The translations under genes and the position numbers were made by a program. The notes under the pieces were generated by a model. The model was not told the origin of the DNA. It saw only the letters and a list, made by a program, of their open reading frames with translations, and did no database searches. DNA of 64,000 nt from Austwickia sp. TVS 96-490-7B (GTDB taxonomy: Bacteria; Actinomycetota; Actinomycetes; Actinomycetales; Dermatophilaceae): the NCBI RefSeq assembly GCF_019331795.1, contig NZ_JAHPZL010000001.1, positions 223,364 to 287,363 on the forward strand. Direction: 5' to 3'. Of this stretch, positions 8,420-17,662 are shown one piece after another. Positions within the stretch are counted from its first letter, which is position 1, and each line of letters starts with the position of its first letter.

Positions 8420-9840
8420 GCCATCCTTGCCGGGTCGGCCGTGAGTGCCGTCGGAACGAGCTGAGGTTCCAGTGGGAATCGGGCCCGCACTCGAAAACCC
8501 CCCGACAGGCGGGGACCGACATCTAACTGCCCGCTGTGAGAAGTGACCCGTTCCCGCATCCCGACCAGGCCCAACCCAGTGCCAGTAGTCGCCCCGCACG
8601 GGCTCCCGTCGTCGACGACCTCCACCTCGACGTACGGCGAGATTCCGGAGCTGCCGTGGCGACGCACCCGGACCACGACCGTGGCACGCTTCGCCGTGGA
8701 ATGTTTTGCCACATTGGACAACGCTTCCTGCACGATCCGGTACGCGGAGAGCGACAAGGGCGCACCTACCGTGTCCAAGGCGCCAGGGGTGTCTTCGACC
8801 AGCGTGTACGTCGGAGTGAACCCGGGCCGGACGGACTGCGCGACCAGCGCAGGCAGATCGCGTAATCCCGGTTCTGGGGCCCGATCCACCAGGTCGCTCA
8901 TGTCGGCTCTGGCCGTGCCCGAGGACACATCCCGCAGTGTCCCCAGCAGGTTCCTCAACTCTTGGACCGCTTGGCGGGAGGAACTTTCCACCGCTGACAG
9001 TGCCGTCGCTGCTGCGTCGACATCTCTGGTCAGCACCCGTCGCGCTCCCGCTGCCTGCACCCCCATCACCGAGACGTGGTGGGCGACGACGTCATGTAAT
9101 TCTCGGGCGATGCGCAGCCGTTCCTCCACCACGGCGCGCCGCCGTAAATCTTCTGCCTGTTTCTCGATGGTGACGGCTTGCGCTTGCATGACCGCCAGCC
9201 GGCGAGCGCCACGCCAGTTGCTGCGTCCCCAGATCAGCGCACCACCGAAGAACGCCCCGTTGACCATCAGGACGAGCAGAGTAGTGGCGGTGGCGAAGCT
9301 AAACAGTCCCTGTGGTTGCCGGACTGCGGAAAAGTTTGAAGTGATCTGTTCCCAGGCTTGTCCCAGCGCGAATGACCACACGGTCCCACCGAACATCATG
9401 GTCAAAGAGGCCAGCACTGCCCAGAGGAGTGCCCAGCGGTCTTGAGCCCAGGCCATCCCGGTGACGAGGGCCAGAAAATAGACGACCAGCATGATCCACT
9501 GTTGGGCGATCATCGGGAGCCACACGCTCACCACCAGCAGGTGAAGTTGCAAGATGACCATGACGGTGACGGGAAATCGACGGCGCCATACCAGGGGGAT
9601 CACCGCTGAAGCGGTGACAGCATGTTGCGCCCAGATGGGCACCGACACTGTGGTCAGCATCGACATGCTACGAGCTACTTCTAATGACAGCGCAGCCAGC
9701 AGGTAAAACAACACCGCGACCCAGACATCGAAGCGGCATTCAGCGCGGGTCGGTCCGGGTCTAGTCCACGGATCGTCGACGTCAAAAAACACCCGCACGG
9801 CTTCTGCTCCGCGCCCCACCCACCGCTGTCCCGTGCGCAT
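8416..9840 (-). CDS. Sensor histidine kinase (HisKA_3)
   Basis: Membrane sensor of about 474 residues. It has about six N-terminal transmembrane helices without a large extracytoplasmic domain, suggesting intramembrane sensing, followed by a coiled segment and the dimerisation box RLRIARELHDVVAHHVSVMG with the phospho-accepting His. The C-terminal HATPase domain shows the G-box GLGLVGMRERV. It phosphorylates the overlapping response regulator. The gene starts 25 bases downstream of the beta-lactamase-fold gene and could share its transcript. Confidence 0.93.
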   Translation of the reverse strand: MRTGQRWVGRGAEAVRVFFDVDDPWTRPGPTRAECRFDVWVAVLFYLLAALSLEVARSMSMLTTVSVPIWAQHAVTASAVIPLVWRRRFPVTVMVILQLHLLVVSVWLPMIAQQWIMLVVYFLALVTGMAWAQDRWALLWAVLASLTMMFGGTVWSFALGQAWEQITSNFSAVRQPQGLFSFATATTLLVLMVNGAFFGGALIWGRSNWRGARRLAVMQAQAVTIEKQAEDLRRRAVVEERLRIARELHDVVAHHVSVMGVQAAGARRVLTRDVDAAATALSAVESSSRQAVQELRNLLGTLRDVSSGTARADMSDLVDRAPEPGLRDLPALVAQSVRPGFTPTYTLVEDTPGALDTVGAPLSLSAYRIVQEALSNVAKHSTAKRATVVVRVRRHGSSGISPYVEVEVVDDGSPCGATTGTGLGLVGMRERVTSHSGQLDVGPRLSGGFRVRARFPLEPQLVPTALTADPARMA

Positions 9841-9865
9841 GGTGCCGAGCGTAACCGCACCAGAG

Positions 9866-10813
9866 TCAGCGCGTCGGCATCCTTCCATGAGGCATCAACA
9901 GTTTGGCTTGCGCACTGATCACGGATTGGGCTTGTGCCAGAGGGGTCTCTGGGAGTCGGGTGGTGTAGATCGCCACGGCATATCGGCCGCGGTCGACGTA
10001 TCCGACGCTGGGGGTTCCTTCAACGTGGCCGGAAGCGACGTCGTCTCCACCCCAGCCTTGTTTGACGACCGCTCCAGGATCAGCGGCGCGCAACCCGAAG
10101 ATCTGATTGGTGCCATCCGCGGCAACCACCGTCATCTCGGACATCGCATCGGTCAGCCACGGACCGACCCGCTGATCGTTCTTCACCGCGGCGAGGAAGG
10201 CTGCCATTCCTGCCGGAGTGACCTGGGTACTCCCCCACACTCCGGGCCCTGACACCGGTGGCGTCCCAAACCGGGAAATTCGGTAGCGAGCAGCAGCCCA
10301 GGTCTGGACGCCATCACCGCCGGCAGCGGCGTACAAGGAGTTGGCGGCGTCGTCGTCAGACAGGGTGATCATCCGACGTGCCATCGGCTCTGTCCTGCCA
10401 TCCAAGTGACCTTCCGCGAGGAGGCGGGCGGCGATGAGCAGCTTCACTCCGGACTCGGTGCGGTACAGACCCCACGCGTCCCCGGCGTACGTCCGATCCC
10501 CGGTGGTCACGTCGATGACGGCGATTCCGGTGCGCCATCCTCGGGAACGCGCATATTCTGCGGCCTGGTCAGCGGCCCGCTGTCGGGCCCCGGGTTCTTC
10601 ATCGGCTGCCACCGATCGCGCTCCGACCGGGGCACCGAGCACTCCGACTCGACGAACACTCGGGGACCCTGACGGGGCGGGTTGCGCCACAGCCACACTC
10701 GGCCCAACTTGGGGCAATAGCTGGGGCGCAAACACCGCCACGCCCATTCCCATCACCGCAGCCACCCCCCACGTCACCGCAGCGGTGCACCACAGACGCC
10801 CGTTACCCGTCAC
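9866..10813 (-). CDS. Exported beta-lactamase-fold serine hydrolase
   Basis: Class-A beta-lactamase-like fold. The nucleophile motif SxxK is SGVK (TESGVKLLIAARLL), the SDN-like motif is SDDDAAN, and the KTG-like motif is KQGW. An N-terminal signal or anchor segment (TAAVTWGVAAVMGMGVAVFA) puts it outside the cell. Two GTG codons are possible starts (10837, 10813); 10813 is preferred because GAGGGGGACC precedes it. Divergence from true beta-lactamases (KQG, no recognisable Glu166 motif) suggests a peptidoglycan-related or non-enzymatic sensor role rather than drug resistance. Position directly upstream of the HK/RR pair might point to cell-wall sensing, which is inference. Confidence 0.8.
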   Translation of the reverse strand: MTGNGRLWCTAAVTWGVAAVMGMGVAVFAPQLLPQVGPSVAVAQPAPSGSPSVRRVGVLGAPVGARSVAADEEPGARQRAADQAAEYARSRGWRTGIAVIDVTTGDRTYAGDAWGLYRTESGVKLLIAARLLAEGHLDGRTEPMARRMITLSDDDAANSLYAAAGGDGVQTWAAARYRISRFGTPPVSGPGVWGSTQVTPAGMAAFLAAVKNDQRVGPWLTDAMSEMTVVAADGTNQIFGLRAADPGAVVKQGWGGDDVASGHVEGTPSVGYVDRGRYAVAIYTTRLPETPLAQAQSVISAQAKLLMPHGRMPTR

Positions 10814-10908
10814 CGGTCCCCCTCTCTCACCTCCCACTCGACAGGACAGCTGAGAGCCTGAGCATCGGGATGCATCAGACCGGCGACAACCTCACCGGCG
10901 GCGACCCC

Positions 10909-12240
10909 TCACCGAGCGCCGGGGACGAGCACATCTGCGCCCATGAAGGGTTGTAATGCGGCCGGGATCCGCACCGAACCATCCGCCTGCTGATGGTTTT
11001 CCACCAGCGCAACCAACCATCGCGGTGAGGTCGCCAACGTCCCGTTCAACGTGGCGACGATTTCGGTGCGGCTGTCACGTTTCTCACGGATCGCCAACCG
11101 GCGTGCCTGGTACGTCGTGCAGTTCGAGGTCGACGTGAGCTCGCGGTATTTGCCTTGGGTGGGCACCCACCCCTCACAGTCATACTTCCGGGCCGCTGGG
11201 CCACCCAGGTCGCCCGCAGCGACATCAATGACCCGGTAGGGGATTTCCATCAGGTCGAGCATGTCTCGTTCGTGGCGCAGCAACCGCTGGTGCTCGGCTT
11301 GTGCGTCCTCAGGACGGCAGTAGATGAACATTTCGATTTTCTGGAACTGGTGCACCCGGATCACGCCGCGGGTGTCTTTGCCGTAGCTTCCCGCCTCCCG
11401 GCGGTAACACGTCGACTGGGCGCAATACCGTTTGGGCCCACCGGACAGGTCGATGATTTCGTCGGTGTGGAATCCGGCCAAGGCGACCTCAGAGGTCCCC
11501 GTCAGGAAAAGGTCATCATCACGCAGCAGATAGACCTCCTCTTCATGGGCATCGATGAATCCGGCACCAGCCATCGTGGGCCGGTTGACCAGCGTTGGTA
11601 CGGCGAGCTGAGTGAACCCGTTGTCGTAAGCCTGAGATAAGGCCAGATTCATCAACGCTGACTCCAGCCGGGCTCCCTGCCCGACCAGGTAATAAAACCG
11701 CGACTCGGCGACTTTCACGCCACGACCCATGTCGACGGCGCCCAGTCCTTCCAAAATTTCCAGGTGGTCCTTCGGGGCAAAACCTTCCGCGGCGAAATCA
11801 CGCGGCGTACCGTGCTCCTCCAGGACGACGTAATCATCCTCGCCACCGACGGGGACACCGTCGATGATCACATTGCCGACCCGGCGTAACAGCGCGTTGA
11901 GCTGTTTGTCGGCCTCAGCGGCTTCTGCCTCCAACGCTTTGACCCGGTTGGACAGGTCTCCAGCGAAGCGACGAGCTTCGTTGGCTTCACCTTCGAGGCG
12001 GGCGACATCCTGCGCGGACTGGCCACTCTTCTTCGCAGCTTGCAGACGACCCATGGCGGCGCCGACGTCTTTGCTGGTGATCTTCTGCTCGGCGCGGCGC
12101 TGCTCAAACTCTGCGAGCGCTTCACGGCGGTGCTTGTCGGCATCGAGGATCGCGTCGACGAGACCGACGTCCTCCCCTCGGGCCTGTTGAGACTTTCGTA
12201 CGGCCTCCGGGTCGTCACGCAGCAATTTGATGTCGATCAC
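10909..12240 (-). CDS. serS: Seryl-tRNA synthetase
   Basis: Charges tRNA-Ser with serine in the cytoplasm. GTG at 12240 begins the canonical N-terminus [18 protein letters not shown]; the ORF extends further upstream but without similarity. An N-terminal coiled-coil arm spans residues ~30-105 ([17 protein letters not shown]...). Class II catalytic motifs are visible: motif 2 [25 protein letters not shown] (here [20 protein letters not shown]) and motif 3 [20 protein letters not shown], with the variant NGTLATSPR typical of actinobacterial SerRS. Length 443 fits. Monocistronic on the minus strand, divergent from the diacylglycerol-kinase-like gene. Confidence 0.96.
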   Translation of the reverse strand: MIDIKLLRDDPEAVRKSQQARGEDVGLVDAILDADKHRREALAEFEQRRAEQKITSKDVGAAMGRLQAAKKSGQSAQDVARLEGEANEARRFAGDLSNRVKALEAEAAEADKQLNALLRRVGNVIIDGVPVGGEDDYVVLEEHGTPRDFAAEGFAPKDHLEILEGLGAVDMGRGVKVAESRFYYLVGQGARLESALMNLALSQAYDNGFTQLAVPTLVNRPTMAGAGFIDAHEEEVYLLRDDDLFLTGTSEVALAGFHTDEIIDLSGGPKRYCAQSTCYRREAGSYGKDTRGVIRVHQFQKIEMFIYCRPEDAQAEHQRLLRHERDMLDLMEIPYRVIDVAAGDLGGPAARKYDCEGWVPTQGKYRELTSTSNCTTYQARRLAIREKRDSRTEIVATLNGTLATSPRWLVALVENHQQADGSVRIPAALQPFMGADVLVPGAR

Positions 12241-12429
12241 GCATGTCAGCGTATCGGTCGCAGGTGCAGACAGGCCAGCACATATCCCCACGGTGCTGGT
12301 GGTGACTGGCCGTTAATCGGCGCGGGTGGGGTCAGATCCCAGGCGGATGGGGCGAGGGGGGCATGGTGGTGACGCGCGAGGGGCCTAGGCGGCGGCAGAC
12401 CGATGACCAGCAGCGGCTAATCTCATGAG

Positions 12430-13845
12430 GTGAATCATGCGTCCGACCTTGCCGTGGTACTGGCATTTCTGATGGTGGGCGCAATAGCACTGGCTCTCTT
12501 GGTTTTCGGCGTACTTTCCCGCAGGAGACGGCAGGGCGCGCAGCAGGCAGGTGGGCGCCGATCCTCGACGAGGCCTGCGAGGGCGGCTCGTCCGGCGAGG
12601 TCGTTGGCTGCGCGGCGGCGGCGTCGGCGGATGCTAGGAGGGCGCACTCGGTGGGGTCGTCGACGTGGTGAGGAGTTGATTGCGGTGACACGGGATCATG
12701 CTGGTGATGGACCACGTCAGCGAGCTGCGGTGGTGGTGAACCCGACAAAGTTCGACGACATGGCTCCGGTGGTGGAGGTGTTGCGTCGGGTCAGCGAGGA
12801 GCAGGGCTGGGATGACCCGTTGATCCTGGAGACCACGCCGGAGGAGACGGGTACGCCGCAGGCTCGCCTGGCGGTCGAGCAGGGCGTGGATGTGGTGTGT
12901 GCATTGGGCGGGGACGGGACTGTCCGGGCGGTGGCCACAGCGTTGGTGGGTACGCAGATGCCGTTGGGGTTGTTGCCTGGCGGGACCGGCAATTTGTTAG
13001 CCCGCAATTTGGACTTGCCGCTGGAGGATCTTGAGTGGTCGCTGCGGATCGCCTTGACCGGGCATGACCGGAAAGTCGACGTGGGGGTCTTGCACATTGA
13101 CTCGCAGAGCGGCGATCCCGCACCGACTGGTGACGGGTTGCCGACTGGTGACGGGTCGCCGGAAGGTGACAGGTCGCCGGAGTCAGGGAGTGCTGCTGCT
13201 GCGGACGAGCCGTCAGGATCTGAGGGACAGGAGCATCTGTTCCTGGTGATGGCGGGGGTGGGTTTTGACGCAGATGTGATGGTGCAGGCCCCGGAGGATT
13301 TGAAGGCACGGGTCGGGTGGGCGGCGTACCTGGTGTCGGGGGCGCGGAATCTGTATGGGCCACGGTTTGGGGCGACGTTGTCGTTCGATGACGACGCACC
13401 GCAGCATCGACAGATCAGGACGGCGATCATCGGGAATTGCGGCCGATTGCAGGGCGGGGTCGAATTGCTGCCGGGGGCGAGTGTCGACGACGGCGCGTTG
13501 GACGCCCTGTTGTTATCCCCGCAGGGGATCGTCGGGTGGGCTGGAGTGGCCGCGCGGGTGCTGACGAAACAGCGTAAAGGTCATTCCCGGGTGGAACATC
13601 GCCGGTGCACGACAGTGCGGGTGGTGTTGGATCATCCGCAAGAGGTGCAGCTTGATGGGGACCCGGTCGGTCAAGGATCAGTGTTGACGTCGACGGTACG
13701 TCGAGGGGCGTTGACGGTGCGGGTGCCGCTCGCGTCGTCATTGAATGGCGATACGACGAGGGTTGTCGAGGATGTCTCTACGGTCCCGACCACCACCAAC
13801 CCACAGATCAGTTCCTCATCTCAGTCAGCATCAGCGACTGGGTGA
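12430..13845 (+). CDS. Diacylglycerol-kinase-family lipid kinase with N-terminal membrane anchor
   Basis: Starts with GTG (MNHASDLAVV...). A single transmembrane helix (LAVVLAFLMVGAIALALLVFGVL) is followed by a very basic Arg-rich stretch, then the DAGK catalytic domain: VVVNPTKFDD, the nucleotide-binding ALGGDGTVRAVATAL, and LLPGGTGNLLARNLDLP. The C-terminal beta domain carries AGVGFDADVM and NCGRLQGGVELLPGASVDDGALD. Such enzymes phosphorylate diacylglycerol, sphingoid bases or phosphatidylinositol-type lipids. A Gly/Asp/Ser/Pro-rich insert of about 45 residues, built from short repeats, splits the domain near residue 235. Substrate is not predictable. Confidence 0.92.
   Translation: MNHASDLAVVLAFLMVGAIALALLVFGVLSRRRRQGAQQAGGRRSSTRPARAARPARSLAARRRRRRMLGGRTRWGRRRGEELIAVTRDHAGDGPRQRAAVVVNPTKFDDMAPVVEVLRRVSEEQGWDDPLILETTPEETGTPQARLAVEQGVDVVCALGGDGTVRAVATALVGTQMPLGLLPGGTGNLLARNLDLPLEDLEWSLRIALTGHDRKVDVGVLHIDSQSGDPAPTGDGLPTGDGSPEGDRSPESGSAAAADEPSGSEGQEHLFLVMAGVGFDADVMVQAPEDLKARVGWAAYLVSGARNLYGPRFGATLSFDDDAPQHRQIRTAIIGNCGRLQGGVELLPGASVDDGALDALLLSPQGIVGWAGVAARVLTKQRKGHSRVEHRRCTTVRVVLDHPQEVQLDGDPVGQGSVLTSTVRRGALTVRVPLASSLNGDTTRVVEDVSTVPTTTNPQISSSSQSASATG
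13126..13182 (+). repeat. Short tandem repeat inside the lipid kinase gene
   Basis: Three imperfect 18-base units (type GACTGGTGACGGGTTGCC) encode PTGDGL / PTGDGS / PEGDRS. The unit is a multiple of three, so copy changes keep the frame; the insert looks like a recent loop expansion. Confidence 0.75.
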
Positions 13846-13860
13846 ACTCCGGTTCCGACA

Positions 13861-13898
13861 GGCCGGTCCGGGCGGCGGTATGCCCGCCTGGACCGGCC
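13861..13898. terminator. Bidirectional terminator between convergent genes
   Basis: GGCCGGTCCGGGCGG pairs with CCGCCTGGACCGGCC with one mismatch and an 8-base loop. It lies between the lipid kinase and hcp stops. Confidence 0.7.
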
Positions 13899-13941
13899 AG
13901 CGGTGTCCCGAAGGGGACGGTGTGGGAGTGACGGATTCAGA

Positions 13942-15555
13942 TCAGACGGCGGCCATGGCGGCCAGGTCTTTCTCCGGGGTGCTAGTGGCGCGCAGACCGA
14001 ATTCTTGGACGAGGACCTCAAACACTTCTGGGGAGACGAACGCTGGCAGTGTCGGGCCGAGGTAGATGTCTTTGACACCTAAGGCGAGCAGGGACAGCAG
14101 CACGCACACTGCTTTCTGCTCGTACCAGGAAAGCACCAGGGTGAGCGGCAGATCGTTGATGCCGCATTCGAAGACCTCAGCGAGAGCGACGGCGACTTTC
14201 ACTGCGGAGTAGGCGTCATTGCACTGGCCCATATCCATGATCCGCGGGAACGGCCCGATCTGGCCCAGGTCGAGGTCGTTGAAGCGGTATTTGCCGCAGG
14301 CCAGGGTCAGGATGAGGCTGTCAGCGGGGGTCTGCTCCACCAGGTGGGTGAAGTAGTCACGGCCGGGCTCCCTTCCGTCGCAGCCCCCGACGAGGTAAAT
14401 GTGGTTGAGGGCGCCACCCTTGATAGCGCCGACGACCTGGTCAGCGGCACCGAGGACAGCGTCATGGCCGAAGCCGGTGGTCAGGGTCGAGCCGCCGTTG
14501 ATGCCGGTGAAATGCCGGGTGTCGTCGTAGCCACCAAGTTCTTTAGCGCGGGCGATGACGGGCGAGAAATCTTTCCAGCCGTTGGCGTCCGCAGGGATGT
14601 GGGCGACGTCGGGGTATTCCACGACGGAGGTGGTGAAGATGTTGGACTGGTAGCTGAACCGGGGTGGCATCAAGCAGTTGGTGGTGAAGAGGAATGCGGC
14701 GGGGACGCCTTTGAATTCTTTCTGCTGGTTTTGCCAGGCGGTGCCGAAGTTGCCTTTCAGGCAGGAGTATTTCTTCAGCTCGGGGTAGGCGTGCCCGGGG
14801 AGCATCTCACCGTGGGTGTAGACGGCCACCCCTTCGGGTTCGCACTGTTCGAGCAGCATTTTCATGTCGTGCAGGTCGTGGCCGGTGACGACGATGAATG
14901 GGCCTGGTGCGACGTCCATGGTGACGTTGGTGGGGATGGGGTTGCCGTAGCTGCTGGTGTTGGCCCGGTCGAGCAGTTCCATACAGGCGAAGTTGGCCAT
15001 GCCGAAGTCGTGGAGCAGTTGCAGCCAGGTGGGAACGTCGTGGTTCTTGCTGGCTTCGGCGAGGCCGTGGACGAGCCACTGGTCGACTTTGCCGTCGCGG
15101 TAGCCCAGGACGTAGGCGTGGTGGGCGTACGCGGCCATGCCCCGCAGACCCAGGATGAGCAGGCTGCGGCAGGATCCAGCGGCGCCGTCCTGACCGAAGA
15201 TCGTGTCGGGTCCGGTGATGGCCTCAAGGGTGCGTTCAGCGGTGGTGTCGAAGGTACGGCGGGTCTGGTCGATGCGGGCAGCGAAGTCGGCGGAGGCGTC
15301 AACGCCGAAGCTGACGTTGGTGATGGTGGTGAAGAGACCTTCCATCAGCAGGACAATCTCCTGCTCGGTGGCGCTGACAGCACCGCCGGGACGGTCCTGA
15401 ATCGCGGCGGCCAACCGGAGGCATTCGTAGGTGAGTTGGTCCTGGGCGGCCGAGGTGGCCGGGGATTTGCCGCAGATGCCTTTGGTCACGCATCCGGTAC
15501 CGTGGGCGGTCTGCTCACATTGGTAGCAGAACATGCTGGTCAGAGAAGTCGACAT
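13942..15555 (-). CDS. hcp: Hybrid cluster protein (hydroxylamine / NO reductase)
   Basis: Hcp carries an unusual Fe-S-O hybrid cluster plus a cubane cluster and reduces nitric oxide or hydroxylamine under nitrosative or anaerobic stress. The start MSTSLTSMFCYQCEQ is at 15555; the longer frame upstream is not conserved. The N-terminal cysteines follow C-x2-C-x8-C-x5-C, the class I spacing ([4Fe-4S] type) rather than the wider E. coli spacing. Hybrid-cluster ligand regions are visible: VVTGHDLHDM, YTHGEMLPGHAYPELKKY, GNFGTAWQNQ, FTTNCLMPP, GGCDGREPGRDYFTHL, LACGKYRFN and LSWYEQKAVCVLLSLL. Length 538 is normal. No reductase (hcr) gene is adjacent, so the electron donor is elsewhere. Confidence 0.96.
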   Translation of the reverse strand: MSTSLTSMFCYQCEQTAHGTGCVTKGICGKSPATSAAQDQLTYECLRLAAAIQDRPGGAVSATEQEIVLLMEGLFTTITNVSFGVDASADFAARIDQTRRTFDTTAERTLEAITGPDTIFGQDGAAGSCRSLLILGLRGMAAYAHHAYVLGYRDGKVDQWLVHGLAEASKNHDVPTWLQLLHDFGMANFACMELLDRANTSSYGNPIPTNVTMDVAPGPFIVVTGHDLHDMKMLLEQCEPEGVAVYTHGEMLPGHAYPELKKYSCLKGNFGTAWQNQQKEFKGVPAAFLFTTNCLMPPRFSYQSNIFTTSVVEYPDVAHIPADANGWKDFSPVIARAKELGGYDDTRHFTGINGGSTLTTGFGHDAVLGAADQVVGAIKGGALNHIYLVGGCDGREPGRDYFTHLVEQTPADSLILTLACGKYRFNDLDLGQIGPFPRIMDMGQCNDAYSAVKVAVALAEVFECGINDLPLTLVLSWYEQKAVCVLLSLLALGVKDIYLGPTLPAFVSPEVFEVLVQEFGLRATSTPEKDLAAMAAV

Positions 15556-15796
15556 GACAATCCTTGCCTTGTTGCGTCGTTGCGTCGTCGTCGAGTGCCC
15601 AGGCGTGGTCGTCGCCGACCGTGGGCCTCTGGTCCTGGCCCCGTCCGATGCACCGGCAGCACCCCTAGATAATTTCACGGAATAGACAGGAATCGTAGAG
15701 CAGGGGTGTCCTCCCGCGCAGCAAACTCGTCTACAAGACCAGGACCAGCACCGACGTACGACGAACCACCGACATTCGCCCTCCCCCACACGACTG

Positions 15797-15829
15797 AGGG
15801 CCGGTCACGCGCTCAGCGCGACCGGCCCT
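15797..15829 (-). terminator. Hairpin terminator after the DUF5926 gene
   Basis: AGGGCCGGTC ... GACCGGCCCT, a perfect 10-bp stem closing an inner GCGC/GCGC pair, about 50 bases past the DUF5926 stop. Confidence 0.65.
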
Positions 15830-15879
15830 ACTGTCTGCAACCCGACCTCATGTCAGGGGCAACGATCACCTCCGGATGA

Positions 15880-16803
15880 TCACCGCAAGGTCAACTGACG
15901 ACTCAACAAGCCGTTCTTCGCACGCCGCTGCTCCACCGTCAACGGCTCGGTCACCGCGAGCGCCGCAGTGAACCGTGCTGCCAGTGCCGCCATCGGCTGC
16001 TCGTAGTCGGCAGCCTCAGCTTGGGGGTCAAGGTCCCATACGGGGCAGAGCAGCCCATCGGCACGGAATGCGCCGAGCAGTCGAGTGCCCTCCCCGAGGA
16101 GGTCGTCACCAGCGGCGTGGAGTCGGGCCAGTGCGTCGGTGGCAGCGTCCTCGTCGTAGGGCAGGATCCACCGGATGTGGGTGCGTTCCCCGATGCGGCA
16201 CCAGTACGCCGAGTCGACGCCAGCGAGTTTGACGGTGGGGACGATCGCGGCGTTGGCCTGTTCCAGGGAGGCTTGGCCTTCGGCGTCCAATTCGACCTCG
16301 GGGGCGACCCAGAAGCCGAAGTCGTCGTGGACGGTGACGTCAAAGTCGGCGTCCAGGTCGAGCAGGTCTTGCAACCTGGGGGTCTGCGCGGTCGGGGCGT
16401 GGACCACGGTGACCGGTGAACCCGGGGCAGTCGCAATCGCCGCCAACATCGCCTGCGCGACATCCCGTGAAGCGTCCCCGGTTGTCTGGACCGTTTGCAA
16501 AGCGACCATGAGCTCGCCGTCGACGCGACGCAACGCTGGCCAGGCCATGGGTAGCACCGTGCACACTGTCACCTGCGCGGGCAGGTCCGCTGCGGAGAGG
16601 CCCAGTTCGGCGATCGCTGGAGCCTCTGGACGCAGGGTGACCTTCGCCCCTGCTGCGGGGACAATTTCCCGCATCGCCACCCAGTCGGTTTCTCCGGGCA
16701 GACCGTGGAAAGGTCGGGCCACGAAGGGCGCCGGGGCGACCTTGACCGGGTGTAAACCTTCCGCTGCTGCGGCCTGACGCTTCTTACGCGATGCCTTACC
16801 CAT
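15880..16803 (-). CDS. DUF5926 family protein
   Basis: Matches the actinobacterial DUF5926 family: a basic N-terminus MGKASRKKRQAAAAE, then APAPFVARPFHGLPGETDWVAMREIVPAA, the most conserved block, and a C-terminal RRAKNGLLSRQLTLR tail. About 307 residues, no transmembrane segments, acidic except for the N-terminal Lys/Arg cluster that might bind nucleic acid. Function is unknown in the family. The gene is followed by a hairpin terminator. The SseB-like fold sometimes proposed for such proteins cannot be confirmed from this sequence alone. Confidence 0.9.
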   Translation of the reverse strand: MGKASRKKRQAAAAEGLHPVKVAPAPFVARPFHGLPGETDWVAMREIVPAAGAKVTLRPEAPAIAELGLSAADLPAQVTVCTVLPMAWPALRRVDGELMVALQTVQTTGDASRDVAQAMLAAIATAPGSPVTVVHAPTAQTPRLQDLLDLDADFDVTVHDDFGFWVAPEVELDAEGQASLEQANAAIVPTVKLAGVDSAYWCRIGERTHIRWILPYDEDAATDALARLHAAGDDLLGEGTRLLGAFRADGLLCPVWDLDPQAEAADYEQPMAALAARFTAALAVTEPLTVEQRRAKNGLLSRQLTLR

Positions 16804-16881
16804 GGGATTTACCTTAACGGCCTGGGATTTCCCGTTCCGGTAGGAACGGCCATACCCACCGACGTACGGCGCCTGGGACGG

Positions 16882-17436
16882 TCACAGCCGTCGGCGCCGG
16901 GATGGACCACCCAAGGCTGCCCACACCGTGCGGCCGTTCTTGTCATCTTGGACACCCCATTCGTGGGCGAGGCTGCGCACGATTCGCAGGCCACGGCCAC
17001 TGTTGGCCCACGGAGACGGAGGCACAGGTCGGATGGTCGCCCCTGATCCGCCGTCGCTGACTTCGACTTCGACGGTGCCACCTTTGACTTTCCAGCGGAT
17101 CCGCACGCAGCCATCACCGAGGGGTTTGGCGTGTTTGATGGCGTTAGCGACGAGTTCCGAAGCGACGGTTTGCACCTCTTCGATGAGGATGTCGGGGACA
17201 GCGCGGGCGACCAAGTCGTCGAGGAGGATGTCGCGGATCGTGGGGACGGATTCCACTGCGTGCGGGATCCGCACGCTGCGTTGTCCTTCACCGGAGGGGC
17301 GGGCGGCCTGGCTGGTCGCTGTCGGCGAGTCGGGATCGAGGTCGCCGAGGGCGCTATCCGCACCGGTTGGGTCCGGCGTGATGTTGACGGTCATGTCGAT
17401 GTCGATACCGCCGTCAACGGGGTCGCGTTCACTCAC
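16882..17436 (-). CDS. Anti-sigma-regulatory-type ATP-binding protein (HATPase_c_2)
   Basis: After a disordered ~55-residue N-terminus the protein shows the GHKL ATPase fold of RsbW/SpoIIAB-like regulators: LIEEVQTVASELVANAIKHAKP (N-box), VEVSDGGSGATI (G1) and SGRGLRIVRSLAHEWGVQ (G2), ending NGRTVWAAL. GTG at 17436 (VSERDPVDGG) behind AGGAAGAAGAG is the likely start. In streptomycete-like bacteria many such single-domain proteins act as serine kinases or anti-sigma factors; no anti-anti-sigma partner is adjacent. Its target is not visible in the window. Confidence 0.85.
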   Translation of the reverse strand: MSERDPVDGGIDIDMTVNITPDPTGADSALGDLDPDSPTATSQAARPSGEGQRSVRIPHAVESVPTIRDILLDDLVARAVPDILIEEVQTVASELVANAIKHAKPLGDGCVRIRWKVKGGTVEVEVSDGGSGATIRPVPPSPWANSGRGLRIVRSLAHEWGVQDDKNGRTVWAALGGPSRRRRL

Positions 17437-17662
17437 CGTGGCTCTTCTTCCTGCTCGACTAGGTTCCGGCGTATCGCCCTGGCTGCGGTACACCGTCTGG
17501 TTTGACCTCGACGCTAGCGAACCATCACGGTGTCTGCACCCGTGACGGCGACAGTCGGCTCATCGAATCTCTTGGGATGGAATCGTTTTCGCACTCGGGG
17601 CAGTGGCCCTCCTGGTGGGGGATGGCGTCTGGCGCTGCGGCAGATCCGCCTAGGCTGAGGGC

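Noticed and set aside
14344..15672. 442-codon plus-strand frame opposite hcp
   Set aside because: Antisense of a gene with clear metal-ligand motifs; no plausible protein features.
15556..15790. N-terminal extension of Hcp
   Set aside because: The extra 78 residues are not family-like and the conserved start MSTSLTSMFCYQC has the expected spacing; the stretch is more likely promoter.
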